Counted from the first letter of the stretch, positions 1 to 9,693 are shown. The stretch: 64,000 nucleotides of DNA from Streptococcus anginosus (GCF_900636475.1 NZ_LR134283.1:744001-808000); one strand, 5' to 3'. Program-made: numbers and translations. The notes: a model not told the origin generated them from the sequence alone.

Positions 1-30
1 TTCTTTAAAAATAGTATCTGCTTTTGTCAT
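1..30 (-). CDS. thyA: Thymidylate synthase, N-terminal fragment at window edge
   Basis: Only ten codons lie inside the window, reading MTKADTIFKE on the minus strand from an ATG at 28-30. This matches the N-terminus I know for streptococcal ThyA, which makes dTMP from dUMP. A purine-rich stretch (AAAAGGGAAA) precedes the ATG. The rest of the gene lies beyond base 1, so the call rests on a very short match. Confidence 0.5.
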   Translation of the reverse strand, partial: MTKADTIFKE

Positions 31-70
31 GATTTCCCTTTTCTAATATTGCTTTTTCTAGTATAACACA

Positions 71-108
71 AAATAAAAATCTCCTACAAGTCAAAACCTC
101 GCAGGAGA
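71..108 (-). terminator. Rho-independent terminator of the ClC gene
   Basis: Inverted arms at 80-87 and 101-108 (TCTCCT/AGGAGA core), followed on the minus strand by a T-rich tail (71-79). It sits just after the stop of the minus-strand ClC gene. Confidence 0.75.
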
Positions 109-115
109 ACATGCT

Positions 116-1333
116 TTAATATCGAATTTTTTGAGCTCCATAAATCGAATGCTGACGATGTAGAGAAAACGCCACCGCACACACTATGAAAAAATAGGGG
201 AAATTAGTAAAGCCAAATACTTCACAGCCAATTAAAATCGGACCTAAGAAAGTAGAGGTTGCACTTCCAAAAACAGCAGCATAACCTAGTGCAGCAACCA
301 AACCAACTGGAAGTCCAAATAAACCCGCTAGCAACACACCTAAGCTTGCACCAATTGCAAAAAGCGGTGTCACTTCTCCGCCTTGAAAGCCAGCAGCTAA
401 TGTCAAAACTGTCAGAAGTAATTTGAAGAGCCAATCATATACATAGACGGGCTGACCAGCAAAACTGGCTGCAATCAAATTTGTTCCAAGCCCTGAGTAT
501 CGTCCTTTATCCAACAGTAAAAAAACAATGCTCAAGACAACTCCCATCACCACAATCCGTTTGTAGGGATTTGGAAAAATAATTGCTGCTTTCTTTTTGC
601 TCCATGAGAGAGCATAAGCAAATAAATTGCCGCAAAGTCCAAATAGAACTCCAAGAAACACTAATTTGATAAGAAGCGTCGGTGACAATACCAGATGCAC
701 AGAAATTGGTTGTACAAACTTTTCAAGCCCTAACGCATGCGATGTCCAAGAAGCAACAAAGGAAGCAATCATTGCAGGATACAGAGCCGTCAGTTGCATG
801 GTTCCTACAACCAAGACTTCCATTGCAAACAAAATTGCCGCCAGCGGTGTTTGAAACAGTCCAGCAAAACCAGCAGCCATTCCTGCGACTAAAAAGATTT
901 TTGAAGTGTTGGGGATAGAAAATTTCTTGCCAAACCAATGAGAAACTGTTGCTCCTAATTGTACTGCTACTCCTTCTCGACCAGCTGAGCCACCAAACAG
1001 GTGCGTCATCCAAGTTGTCAATATAACCAAAGGAATCAAGCGCTTTGGGATACGTTCCTCTACACCATGTCCTACATCAAAAATCAAGGTCATCCCTTTG
1101 CTACTGCTTCCACCATACTTTTGATAAAGAAATACAATCCCTAATCCCGCAACAGCTAAAAAAGGAATCAAATAGAGTGGATACATAGAGCGGATATCGC
1201 TTAAAAAGATAAGGGTTCGCCCAAATATCGCATCAATAATCCCAACTACTAGACCTATAAAAATGGATAACACTGTAATAGCCACTGCTCGCTTTCCACT
1301 ATCAAGCCATTCTATATCACGCGAATGTTTCAT
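116..1333 (-). CDS. eriC: ClC-family transporter, probable CLC-F fluoride/proton antiporter
   Basis: A 405-residue polytopic membrane protein of the ClC fold. The gating region reads GGSAGREGV (about 114-122, E120 as gating glutamate), and a second conserved segment reads GFQGGEVTPLF (315-325) with E320. The GREGV form and the GGEVTPL glutamate are marks of the fluoride-specific CLC-F branch; classical chloride ClCs carry GREGP and a GSGIP motif, and the latter is not seen here. The likely role is fluoride export coupled to protons. The chorismate mutase gene lies 14 bases upstream, as in the S. mutans eriC1 region as I recall it. No fluoride riboswitch was found upstream. A plain chloride channel remains possible. 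Confidence 0.85.
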   Translation of the reverse strand: MKHSRDIEWLDSGKRAVAITVLSIFIGLVVGIIDAIFGRTLIFLSDIRSMYPLYLIPFLAVAGLGIVFLYQKYGGSSSKGMTLIFDVGHGVEERIPKRLIPLVILTTWMTHLFGGSAGREGVAVQLGATVSHWFGKKFSIPNTSKIFLVAGMAAGFAGLFQTPLAAILFAMEVLVVGTMQLTALYPAMIASFVASWTSHALGLEKFVQPISVHLVLSPTLLIKLVFLGVLFGLCGNLFAYALSWSKKKAAIIFPNPYKRIVVMGVVLSIVFLLLDKGRYSGLGTNLIAASFAGQPVYVYDWLFKLLLTVLTLAAGFQGGEVTPLFAIGASLGVLLAGLFGLPVGLVAALGYAAVFGSATSTFLGPILIGCEVFGFTNFPYFFIVCAVAFSLHRQHSIYGAQKIRY

Positions 1334-1347
1334 TTAAACTTCCTTTA

Positions 1348-1614
1348 TTATTTGACGTGTTGGTCTTGATAAGCACGCGAATGTTTCAAAATATCAGAAA
1401 AAGTCTGAACAATGCTTTCTTCGTACTGTTTTTCATGTACACTATTTGCAACTTTATCAAGAATTACTTGTTCACGCCGAGTATCTAATACAGCTTTTCC
1501 AGTCTGACGTTTATAAAGAGCAATTTGACTCACCAAAGCCATTCTTTTTTCTAGTAAGGCAATCAAATTTGCATCTATTTGATCAATTTCTTTTCTAATT
1601 TCTACTAAATCCAT
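1348..1614 (-). CDS. Chorismate mutase, AroQ type
   Basis: An 88-residue, all-helical monofunctional chorismate mutase, which converts chorismate to prephenate for Phe/Tyr synthesis. The first helix reads IRKEIDQIDANLIALLEKR (6-24), followed by the conserved ALYKRQTGKAVLDTRRE stretch holding the active-site Lys and Arg. The length is normal for the family. The ATG is preceded by GGAGGAAAT. It is probably co-transcribed with the ClC gene downstream. No fused prephenate dehydratase domain is present. Confidence 0.9.
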   Translation of the reverse strand: MDLVEIRKEIDQIDANLIALLEKRMALVSQIALYKRQTGKAVLDTRREQVILDKVANSVHEKQYEESIVQTFSDILKHSRAYQDQHVK

Positions 1615-1917
1615 AATTTCCTCCTAATTGCTTTCTATCTTAACAAAATTTTTCACAATATGCTAGTAATCGTCAGGTTTTGAATCTCAAGTCCTAATTT
1701 TCTCAATTTTAGCAGAAAAATAACACTCAAATTGAGACAAGTTCAAATAAAGCCTATTCTTTCAGATCTAAGCAGCTTCTACTTCTAACCTTCTACTTTG
1801 CTTCTACTCGCCCTAAAATCCGGCTTAACAATCCCTTTCCTTCTGTGGTAATTTTGAAAAATAAGAGGGAACGATGTTAGATTACTATTTGGAAAAGCTA
1901 TTTTAAACAAGGCAGAA
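1615..1917. other. Intergenic region with a 9-bp inverted repeat
   Basis: A divergent gap between the chorismate mutase and the Mga-like regulator. It holds a perfect inverted repeat (TCTCAATTT at 1701-1709, AAATTGAGA at 1729-1737, 19-base loop) and three short TCTACTT direct repeats near 1777-1808. I see no consensus promoter with both boxes and no riboswitch. The last part (1874 onward) is probably the original 5' end of the regulator gene. Confidence 0.5.
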
Positions 1918-3387
1918 GTGTTACAAATTTTGCTGAAATTTCAAACTTTAGAGATTGAGCAGATAACACAAATTACCAGTTTTAGTGAGAAAAACATTTA
2001 TCAATACTTGGCAGAGCTGAAGGAAGAATTTCAAGATTTGTTCTGTTTGCGAGTCATGAAACGCACGGTTCACTTGGATATTTATACAAAGCTCAATCCG
2101 CTAGTCTGTTTTCATCGGATTTATCAAGGTTCTATTTTTCTTCGTCTTTTGTGTTATTTCTTGCGGGAAGAAAAAGAAAGTTTTGCCTGTTTTATCCAAA
2201 AAGAATATCTCTCACGAGCTACGGGTTATCGGCTCCGCGATAAGTGTTTGGATTTTCTAAAAGGAATTAGACTTTCTTTAGACAAATACCAAGTGATTGG
2301 GCCAGAATACCGCATTCGATTTCTGATTGCTTTGTTGGAGTACAAGTTTGGCATTCATCTGTATGCGATCACAGAGAAAGAATTGGAGATTATCTTTAAC
2401 TTGATTAGCGCTTCCAACGCTCACCTCTCTAGAGAAGCTTTTGAGGAAGTTACAGAAAAAAGTCGCTTCTTTTGCATTTTAATGGTTTTAATGTGGAAAC
2501 GAAAGGATTTTGCAGCAGATATTCCGGAATCTCCTGAACTGACGCGGCTCAAAACACTCTTTGTCTATCCAAAACTGTTGTCCTTGACCAAGAACATCGT
2601 GGAATCTGCGTTAGAAATAACATTTACCCAATCAGACTATGATTATCTCTTTCTAGCTTATTGCACGGCTCCCAATCCTTTTTTCAAAGACAAATGGTCC
2701 GATGAAGACCGGCGTTTAGCAGTTGATATGGTGACCAATCAAGGGATTTTGCTTCCATTTATTCAGAAATTGCAACACTTGTTTGGAGAAGAGATGACGC
2801 ATTCTCAGACCTTTCGCATTGTCATGCTTTTCTTTCTGAAGCCTTTTCTCTGCAATTTGCAAAGCTTGGTGCCTAATTCCTACATTTTTCAATACGACCA
2901 CAGAGGTCTGCGCGACCCGCTTTATCGGATTTTAAAGGTGCTTGTGAGAGAATGGATGCAAGAGATGGGCTTAACAGGCAAGATTTACAAGTACCACATT
3001 TATCATGTGAGCATTCAGCTGCGAGAGCTGATTTATTCCCGCATGGCTCCTATTCCGCTTTACATTTTTACGAGTAACAATGCTGATTTGACAACTTTAA
3101 AGAATGCCTTCTCCATGCATATTCCACCTACTATTGCACGAATATCTGGTGTTGACTTTTTGAATACCTCCTTGGATTTGCAGACGCACGAGGAAACAAG
3201 CATTATCGTAGCCGACCAGCACCTTTCGACTTATCTCGAAACCTTATTTCCAGAGGCAGAACATATTCTCATCAACTTTTCTATGAATTTTTATGACATT
3301 CATTACCATCATATCTATGAAGCTATTTATAAGCTGAGAGAGCAGCTGTATCGGGAGTATGTCAAGGGCTTGGAGAAGTTGATGTAG
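1918..3387 (+). CDS. Mga-like (HTH plus PRD-like) transcriptional regulator, 5' end probably frameshifted
   Basis: A 489-residue regulator of the Mga/AtxA type. A helix-turn-helix occupies about residues 1-40 (LQILLKFQTLEIEQITQITS), followed by a second DNA-binding region and long helical PRD-like segments. Family members switch surface-protein genes in response to sugar-PTS state. The open frame starts at a GTG, with AAGG five bases before it. An upstream ATG at 1874, behind AGAGGGA, encodes MLDYYLEK and would join this frame if one more A were present in the A4 run at 1893-1896. So the true N-terminus may begin at 1874, with a one-base deletion or a sequencing error. A bidirectional terminator follows. 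It faces the decayed surface lipoprotein gene, a possible former target, but that is only a guess. Confidence 0.75.
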   Translation: MLQILLKFQTLEIEQITQITSFSEKNIYQYLAELKEEFQDLFCLRVMKRTVHLDIYTKLNPLVCFHRIYQGSIFLRLLCYFLREEKESFACFIQKEYLSRATGYRLRDKCLDFLKGIRLSLDKYQVIGPEYRIRFLIALLEYKFGIHLYAITEKELEIIFNLISASNAHLSREAFEEVTEKSRFFCILMVLMWKRKDFAADIPESPELTRLKTLFVYPKLLSLTKNIVESALEITFTQSDYDYLFLAYCTAPNPFFKDKWSDEDRRLAVDMVTNQGILLPFIQKLQHLFGEEMTHSQTFRIVMLFFLKPFLCNLQSLVPNSYIFQYDHRGLRDPLYRILKVLVREWMQEMGLTGKIYKYHIYHVSIQLRELIYSRMAPIPLYIFTSNNADLTTLKNAFSMHIPPTIARISGVDFLNTSLDLQTHEETSIIVADQHLSTYLETLFPEAEHILINFSMNFYDIHYHHIYEAIYKLREQLYREYVKGLEKLM

Positions 3388-3476
3388 AACAAATCAAAAT
3401 CGTTAAAATCCGGAAAATGGCTATCTGTACAGTGCCTGAAAGTCAAAAAATACTTTTCTTCAGTTAAAAGCAATAA

Positions 3477-3521
3477 AGCCTGAAAAAGTTCCTTTAGGTA
3501 ACAATTTTCAGGCTATTTTTT
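3477..3521. terminator. Bidirectional terminator between convergent genes
   Basis: AGCCTGAAAA (3477-3486) pairs with TTTTCAGGCT (3505-3514), followed by a T-run on the plus strand and TTTATTGCTTTT on the minus strand. It separates the Mga-like gene from the convergent lipoprotein pseudogene. Confidence 0.8.
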
Positions 3522-3574
3522 ATCTAAAAATCTCAATTGAACAGCCTTCTCAGGAAATTCAAAATAAAATTTCA

Positions 3575-6040
3575 TTATTGTTTTGAGACAGATTCCTGCT
3601 CATTAGACGAAGTTGTCTTTTCAGCCGTTGATTTTGATTCATTTTCAGCCTCTTTCAAGTCTGACAGAGTCTGTTCTTTCTCAGAATTGTTTACCTTATT
3701 GGCTTCTTCATCTGATCCTTTCCTCGAATCCGGCTGCGCTTTTTCTTCTTTTTTAGTTTCAGAACCCTTGTCTGTTGAGTCAGCAGTTTGTTCCTCTACT
3801 GGAGACGATTTAGCTTCATTGGTATCTACTTTCTTTGCAGTACCTTCTTTTTTAGAAGCCTCTTTTTCTTCTTTCTTTTCCTCGCTCAGTGGATTGTTTT
3901 CGATACTTCCTCCCTTAACGGCTGGGAAATGCTGAGCCAATGTTTTTGGAATTCGATTTTCATTTAACTCCAGTTCTGACTCTGGAATAAAATTATGACT
4001 AAGATCAATATAGGTAATGGTATTGTTAGATATATCTAAATTTTCAAGTGCTTTAAATTGATTCACACCTTCCAAATTCTTCAAGGCATTGCCGCTTAAA
4101 CTCAATTCCTTCAAAGATGATTGAGTTCCAGAGATATTTAAGCTCTGAATTTGATTTTAAGCTGCTGTAAAGCTGGTCAGATTCTTTGCTGCTTCAATCC
4201 CTGCCAACGAAGTCAGGCGATTACCACTCATTGTAATACTTGTCAAAGCAGGATTGTTTTTCAAGAAATTCAAATTTTGAATATTTGACTCATTCACTGT
4301 CAATTCTGCAAGCGCTGAGGTTTTCAAACTATTGATATACAAGTTAGGATTATTTGACAAGAACAGACGTGTTAGGTGCACTTTTTGAGCCAATGCTGAT
4401 ACATCTTGGAGTTGATTGTGCTCCAGACTAACCGCTTGTAAATTTGAAAGATTTGACAGAGCTGAAATATCTGAAATTTCATTATAGTCCAAATTTAAGG
4501 ATTCTAAATTCTTCAACTGAGCCAGCGGACGAATGTCACGAATATTATTACCAGCTGCCGCTACCGTTTTCAGATTTGGATAGTTCTTTAAGAAAGATAA
4601 ATCTGAAACGCCATTTTGTGAAATATCCAAACCCTCCAGAGTTGGAATCTCTTTCAAAAAGTCATAATTCGTAACCTCTGTCTTAGTCATCCAAAGCTGT
4701 TTCAAATGCTTAAACTGTAACACCGGACCGATATCTTTAATTTTGGTAAAACCAATTCCTAGCACTTCAATATTTAGCATCAAGTTAAGACCTTTACGCT
4801 CCAGCGGATCTTTTCTTTGCCCAATATTTAGGTATTTCACCGTTGCCAACCAGGCTTTCATCTTTTCCAAGTCCGTTTCATTTGACGGAAATTCTGTATC
4901 CGCAGTTGCATGTAAAATATCTTCGATAATCTCATCATCAAATCCTAAGGCTTTCAATGTTGCCATGCCTACCTTATCATGAGCATGCGGATCACCGTGT
5001 GGATCGAATGGTTTGGTCGTATCAATGTCGCCAATTAAAGTTGAATGTTTGTGATCGCCATGTGGATAAACAAAAGCCTTCCCTTTTTCATTGTCAATCA
5101 CTTGGTTCAAACTTTCATCAATTCCCAACTGTTGTGCCAAATAGGTCTTTTTCTTAGCGATTTCTTCATTTTCTTTTGAAGAATCTTGTGCTGGCGTGGA
5201 CGGTGTTTGATCTTTTCGACCATAGTAAGCGTCCTCAGCAGCTTTTTATACTCTGCTGGGATTAAATATTCCCATTTGGACTGAATGAGTTGTTCATAAG
5301 GGATAACATGCATATGACCGTTATGGTTCACTAATAAGCTATAGGATTTCTTTTCTTGAATCCCTGTTCCGTCAAATAAAAATCCATCACTTGTCGGATA
5401 ATCTATACCAACAAACTGACGTTTGTTTGAACCTAGATTCTGCGGATTAACAGGTGGGTTTGTGTAATTTGGCTACGCATACGGAAGAGATTGTCCACCT
5501 GAAGCATTGCCAGACGGTACCGTTTGAGGCTGATAGGGTTGACTGCCATTACCTCTTAATGAATATTTCCAGATATAGTGATAGTGATCACCGTGTCGAA
5601 CAACATAGCCATTTTCATCTTCTGAAACAATATCTTTTGGATTAAACACATATCCATCATCAACGTCACTTGCTTGACCGAGATTCTGCGCAGCGGCGGT
5701 TTGACGGAGCTTGACCTTTTTTCAGAATCAAGTAAGCCCATTTGCTGTTTTTTTAATCGGAATAAAAAATAAAGTGTGTGTGACCATCATGGTCTAAAAT
5801 CAAACCGTCACTTGTTCTAGCCCTAATCTGTGATTCACTTGTGAATAGAAAACTATCATCTGTCGGCTTATCTACACCTGGTACTTGACCTTTTTTAGCG
5901 CTAGAATGTTTCTTTTTCACTCCTTGTTTCGCCGTCACCTTATCCCTGCTTTTTGACGACGAGTTAGAATAGCAAGCAGTCAGTAAAAGATTGCAAGATA
6001 AAGCAATTCCTGCCAATGCCCAAAGCTTCTTATCTTTCAT
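3575..6040 (-). pseudogene. Histidine-triad, leucine-rich-repeat surface lipoprotein (Slr/Pht-like), degraded
   Basis: Conceptually one lipoprotein of about 810 residues. In order: a signal peptide with lipobox (LLLTAC), histidine-triad motifs (HDGHTH, HGDHYHY, HNGHMH, HGDHKH, HGDPHAH), the Pht-type VKLRQTAAAQNLGQASDVDD block, about ten leucine-rich repeats (4157-4770), and a charged Glu/Lys/Ser tail. At least five lesions break it: one-base losses in A-runs at 5748-5756, 5717-5722 and 5243-5247 (minus-strand sense), a TAG at 5473-5475 and a TAA at 4157-4159. Intact relatives bind zinc, host proteins or complement factors and are exported lipoproteins. The start has a good AAAGGAG site, and an intact AdcR box lies upstream. 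Homopolymer lesions could partly be sequencing errors, but the two nonsense codons are not of that kind. Confidence 0.85.
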
Positions 6041-6051
6041 ATAGCTCTCCT

Positions 6052-6073
6052 TTTATTTAACTAGTTAAATAAA
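6052..6073. promoter_or_regulatory. AdcR (zinc repressor) operator
   Basis: A perfect 22-bp palindrome whose core TTAACTAGTTAA (6057-6068) matches the known AdcR consensus TTAACYRGTTAA exactly. It lies 12 bases upstream of the ATG of the histidine-triad lipoprotein. AdcR represses zinc-uptake and pht-type genes in streptococci when zinc is plentiful, so this is the expected control site for the gene downstream. Confidence 0.85.
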
Positions 6074-6160
6074 ACACATCTTAACAAGAAAAAATAAGTC
6101 AAATAGAGAGTTTTTAGCAAAATACAGAAAAAAACAGACAACATCTGTTTTTTGTAAACT

Positions 6161-6808
6161 TTAAGAGGGCTGTTTTCGTTTCTGACGTCTTGAAAAAGAC
6201 ATCACTCCATAAAAACTATAACCGGCAAGCAAATAGCCGATAAAGATTTTGAGTGACCATTGCAACACATACGGCCAACCGTACTTTGGAATATTTAAGA
6301 AAAAATAAGCAAAAGGACTATCTTTTGCGCCTGGAATAGGCCATTTGATGACTAAACCATTAAACAAGGCAAAAGCCAAATAAATCAAAGGCACACTTGT
6401 CCAAACAATCGGGTCAAACCAACGATATTGTGAGCGTTTATCAAACAACAAGGTATCCGCTAAAAACCATAGTGGTACAATGTAATGACAGAGGAAATTT
6501 TCCAGTCGATAAAAATCAGTCGCAATAGGTGCCAACAGAAAATGATAAATGACGCATGTAATCATGATACACATGGTCACTCCGCCTTTTAACCGAAACA
6601 GCGACTGCGTTTGCCAGCGATGTTCAGAACGCGCCATTAGATAGAGCAAATAGGCCGTAAAAGCTGTGACAATCATGTTAGATAAAACTGTGTAGTACAT
6701 CAGCATTCCTAAGCCACCATGCTTTATGATTTCAAGGTAGACTCCTATAAATCCTAACATAAACAATACCATGCGGCTATAAAAAATCACATTTCGCTTC
6801 ATCATCAA
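6161..6808 (-). CDS. Pr6Pr-family integral membrane protein
   Basis: A 215-residue protein with about six membrane segments, ending in a basic cytoplasmic tail (SRRQKRKQPS). The length, the aromatic-rich loops and conserved polar residues inside the membrane segments (YYTVLSN, YHFLLAP, LCHYIVP) fit the Pr6Pr/FAR-17a-like family. No biochemical role is established that I can name. The upstream YjdM gene ends three bases before this start, so the two probably form an operon. Confidence 0.65.
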   Translation of the reverse strand: MMMKRNVIFYSRMVLFMLGFIGVYLEIIKHGGLGMLMYYTVLSNMIVTAFTAYLLYLMARSEHRWQTQSLFRLKGGVTMCIMITCVIYHFLLAPIATDFYRLENFLCHYIVPLWFLADTLLFDKRSQYRWFDPIVWTSVPLIYLAFALFNGLVIKWPIPGAKDSPFAYFFLNIPKYGWPYVLQWSLKIFIGYLLAGYSFYGVMSFSRRQKRKQPS

Positions 6809-6810
6809 CC

Positions 6811-7146
6811 TCAGATTTTCTTGACAAACTCCGATTTGAGCTTCATCGCACCAAAACCATCAATCTTGCAGTCAATATTGTGGTCTCCTTCTACAATCCG
6901 AATATTTTTCACACGCGTCCCTTGTTTCAAATCCTTTGGAGCACCTTTGACCTTTAAATCTTTGATGAGAGTGACGGTATCTCCGTCCGCAAGCTGATTC
7001 CCATTTGCATCAATTGCTCTGATACGCTCTTCTTCAACGACTTCTGTCGGATTCCATTCGTAGGCACATTCAGGGCAAACTAACAGCAAACCGTCTTCGT
7101 AAACATATTCTGAGTTGCATTGTGGACAATTTGGTAATTGATTCAT
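6811..7146 (-). CDS. yjdM: YjdM (PhnA-like) zinc-ribbon protein
   Basis: 111 residues. The N-terminal zinc ribbon has two CxxC pairs (CPQCNSEY near 8, CPEC near 29), followed by the conserved PhnA domain ([16 protein letters not shown], and [14 protein letters not shown] at the end). Despite the old name it is not a proven phosphonate enzyme and its function is unclear. A GGAG-type ribosome site precedes the ATG. It is the first gene of a two-gene unit with the Pr6Pr protein. Confidence 0.85.
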   Translation of the reverse strand: MNQLPNCPQCNSEYVYEDGLLLVCPECAYEWNPTEVVEEERIRAIDANGNQLADGDTVTLIKDLKVKGAPKDLKQGTRVKNIRIVEGDHNIDCKIDGFGAMKLKSEFVKKI

Positions 7147-7618
7147 ACTTCTCCTTCACTAACCTCTATATATCACACCTAGAATTTATCATGTTTTTCT
7201 ATTTTACTATAAAATAAAAAATTTGACAAATGAGATAAAATGACTAATTTTTAAAAGACTTTTTGGCTCAATACTTAATGAAAATTACAAGATTTAACGA
7301 CCTTCACTTCGTAAATTGTTTCAACCACGCGAGTCAAAAGCTCTACTAAATCTTTTAAGATTGAAGATAAAACTATCGAAATCAGTAACAAAGTTTTCGT
7401 CAAAAGTGCTCTTTGAATTTGAAAAACGAACAGCCTTGTGACTTACTTCATAACCCTTTATCCACTAGTACCTTGAGCAATCAACTACCATGTTGTTGAT
7501 TTATTGCGCCATACACTTTGAAGTTGGAGATTTTTGCAAAGTATAAAGAGTCATTTGTTTTTCTCTTATAGATTTTTTTAATGTCACAAAATACTTCAAG
7601 CATTGGAAACCATCTATG
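7147..7618. other. Intergenic region with a streptococcal repeat-like segment and no intact gene
   Basis: About 470 bases without a credible ORF; stops occur in every frame. The segment at about 7271-7350 begins ATACTTAATGAAAATTA, close to the start of a second segment at 34996 (ATACTCTCAATGAAAATCA), and such sequences recur in streptococcal intergenic DNA. On the minus strand, short open stretches around 7405-7600 look like a decayed coding remnant, but I cannot name it. Confidence 0.45.
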
Positions 7619-8413
7619 TCATTTGCCTAGTTTCTGAGTGCGTTTATAAGATGCAGCAACGGCTTTGATAATGTTTCCTCTGAAAGCATCTGCTTCAAGA
7701 CTCGCCACTCCTGCAATCGTTGAGCCTGCTGGGCTGCAAACCTGATCTTTGAGAACAGCAGGGTGTTGACCACTTTCTTTGGCTAATGCTGCTGCTCCTA
7801 AAAGGGTCTGATTTGCTAATTGCAGAGCTAAGTCTCGTGGTAAGCCAGCTTGCACCCCTGCATCAGCCAATGCTTCCAAAAAGAGATAAACAAACGCAGG
7901 ACCACATCCAGCAACGGCAGTTGCCGCATCTAACTGCTGCTCCTTTAAATGAACCAGCAAACCGGCAGGATCCAATAGTTCACACAACAAGTCTTCATCC
8001 TGCTCTGTTGCTTTATCTGATAAAACATAGCTGATAACACCGTCACCAACTGCAACAGGCGTATTGGGCATTATCCGGATCAACCGATGTTGTGTAGGAA
8101 CAAGAGCTTCTAACTGCTGCAAGGTCAAGCCAGCAGCCATAGAAATGAGTAAAACAGAGCTGCGCTTTTCTAAAATAGCATGGTATTCTTGCAACAAATC
8201 CGCAAATTGAGTGGGTTTCACACCCAAGAAAATCACATTTGCTTGCTCAAAGACGACTTCATTCGTGACAGGTTCGCCACCCACTTCATTCGCAATCTGC
8301 TTTGCTTTTTCTGGGCCTCGATTTGCGAGCAGGATTTGATGATTTTTTTGCCTAGCCACTACACGTGCTAAACTGCCACCCATATTTCCTAAGCCAATAA
8401 ATCCAATTTTCAT
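7619..8413 (-). CDS. proC: Pyrroline-5-carboxylate reductase
   Basis: The last step of proline synthesis: reduces pyrroline-5-carboxylate with NAD(P)H. 264 residues from the ATG at 8413, which begins MKIGFIGLGNMGG, the nucleotide-binding Rossmann glycine motif; this start is preferred over an upstream TTG that would overlap proA further. Near the C-terminus the family signature CSPAGSTIAGV, with a conserved dimerisation helix, is present. The normal length is about 265. It is the third gene of proB-proA-proC and overlaps or abuts proA closely, so it is cotranscribed. Confidence 0.95.
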   Translation of the reverse strand: MKIGFIGLGNMGGSLARVVARQKNHQILLANRGPEKAKQIANEVGGEPVTNEVVFEQANVIFLGVKPTQFADLLQEYHAILEKRSSVLLISMAAGLTLQQLEALVPTQHRLIRIMPNTPVAVGDGVISYVLSDKATEQDEDLLCELLDPAGLLVHLKEQQLDAATAVAGCGPAFVYLFLEALADAGVQAGLPRDLALQLANQTLLGAAALAKESGQHPAVLKDQVCSPAGSTIAGVASLEADAFRGNIIKAVAASYKRTQKLGK

Positions 8414-8417
8414 GTTT

Positions 8418-9680
8418 TTACTCCCTAATCTGTCCTGAACCTTGCACAACATATTTATAACTCGTTAATTCTTTTAAGCCCATCGGACCGCGTGCGTGTA
8501 ATTTCTGAGTAGAAATCCCCATTTCACAGCCCAAACCAAATTCTCCACCGTCTGTGAAACGTGTGGAAGCATTGACATAGACTGCTGCACTATCAACCTG
8601 CTCTGTAAAAATCGCTGCGCTAGTGGCATTGTTGGTAATAATGGCGTCTGAATGATGTGTGCTGTGCTGCTCGATATGTGTGATAGCTTCTTCCAAAGAA
8701 TCCACTACCTTTACAGCCATGATATAATCTGAAAATTCGCTATCAAAGTCGCTAGGATCTGCTATTTCCCCTGAGATGAAAGAGCGAGCTGTTTCATCCA
8801 ATCGAAGTTGAACAGGTACTACCCCACGCGCTTTACGAACAGTTACTAAGCGTTCTTCTAATGTTGGGAGAAACTGAGAAGCAATTTTTTTATGAACTAG
8901 ACAAACTTCCATTGCATTGCAGACCGAAGGACGACTGGTTTTGGCATTGTTGATAATCTCTAGTGCCATTTCTTGGTCAGCGTCCTTATCAACATAGATA
9001 TGAACAATCCCCGTACCAGTCTCAATCACAGGAACCGTCGCATTTTCAACGACCGCTTGAATCAGCCCCGCACCCCCACGAGGAATTAGCAAGTCCAAAT
9101 AGCCTTTTGCTTTCATCAAGATTTGAGCACTTTCACGACTGGTATCTGACACCAACTGCAAGCAATCATCTGAAATCGCGGTCTGACGAAGTGCCGCCTT
9201 TAGCGCGGAAACAATGGCAGCTGCTGTTTTATGCGCTTCTTTTCCGCTGCGAAGAACAACTGCATTTCCACTCTTAATGGCTAAAGCAGCTGCATCAGAT
9301 GTCACATTTGGACGACTTTCATAGATAATTCCAATCACCCCAAGAGCTACCCGCTTCTTAATGATTTCTAGTCCATTTTCCAAATGAGAGACTTCTAAGA
9401 TGTCTCTAACGGGATCTGCCAACGCAATCACTTGACGAATGCCAGCTGCCATGTCTTTGATGCGATTGGCATCTAAATACAGACGATCCAACATGACATC
9501 TGAAATATGATCTTTTGCCGCTGTCATATCTTCTGCATTGGCTGTCAAAATTGCGTCCGTAGCTGCTTCTAAATAATCAGCCATCAAAGACAGAGCTTTA
9601 TTTTTCTCAGCCGTTGAAGCTGTGTTAATTGATTTTTTTGCTTGCTTGATTTTCTCTAGTAAGCCTTGTGTACTATTCAT
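8418..9680 (-). CDS. proA: Gamma-glutamyl phosphate reductase
   Basis: 420 residues, aldehyde dehydrogenase superfamily. Reduces gamma-glutamyl phosphate to glutamate semialdehyde in proline synthesis. The catalytic cysteine is C254, in the [12 protein letters not shown] segment; [14 protein letters not shown] (114-127) and the [12 protein letters not shown] nucleotide region are also present. Full length. It lies 13 bases downstream of proB and 4 bases upstream of proC, which supports a single transcript. Confidence 0.96.
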   Translation of the reverse strand: MNSTQGLLEKIKQAKKSINTASTAEKNKALSLMADYLEAATDAILTANAEDMTAAKDHISDVMLDRLYLDANRIKDMAAGIRQVIALADPVRDILEVSHLENGLEIIKKRVALGVIGIIYESRPNVTSDAAALAIKSGNAVVLRSGKEAHKTAAAIVSALKAALRQTAISDDCLQLVSDTSRESAQILMKAKGYLDLLIPRGGAGLIQAVVENATVPVIETGTGIVHIYVDKDADQEMALEIINNAKTSRPSVCNAMEVCLVHKKIASQFLPTLEERLVTVRKARGVVPVQLRLDETARSFISGEIADPSDFDSEFSDYIMAVKVVDSLEEAITHIEQHSTHHSDAIITNNATSAAIFTEQVDSAAVYVNASTRFTDGGEFGLGCEMGISTQKLHARGPMGLKELTSYKYVVQGSGQIRE

Positions 9681-9693
9681 ATCCTACTTCCTC

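Noticed and set aside
1615..1917. Possible fluoride riboswitch upstream of the ClC operon
   Set aside because: The conserved pseudoknot sequences of the crcB motif were not found on either strand.
3537..3935. A plus-strand ORF of 132 codons across the lipoprotein pseudogene
   Set aside because: It is antisense to the Glu/Lys/Ser-rich tail, lacks a ribosome site and has shadow-type composition.
7405..7600. Possible transposase remnant on the minus strand
   Set aside because: Short open stretches exist, but no transposase motif or terminal repeats could be recognised.
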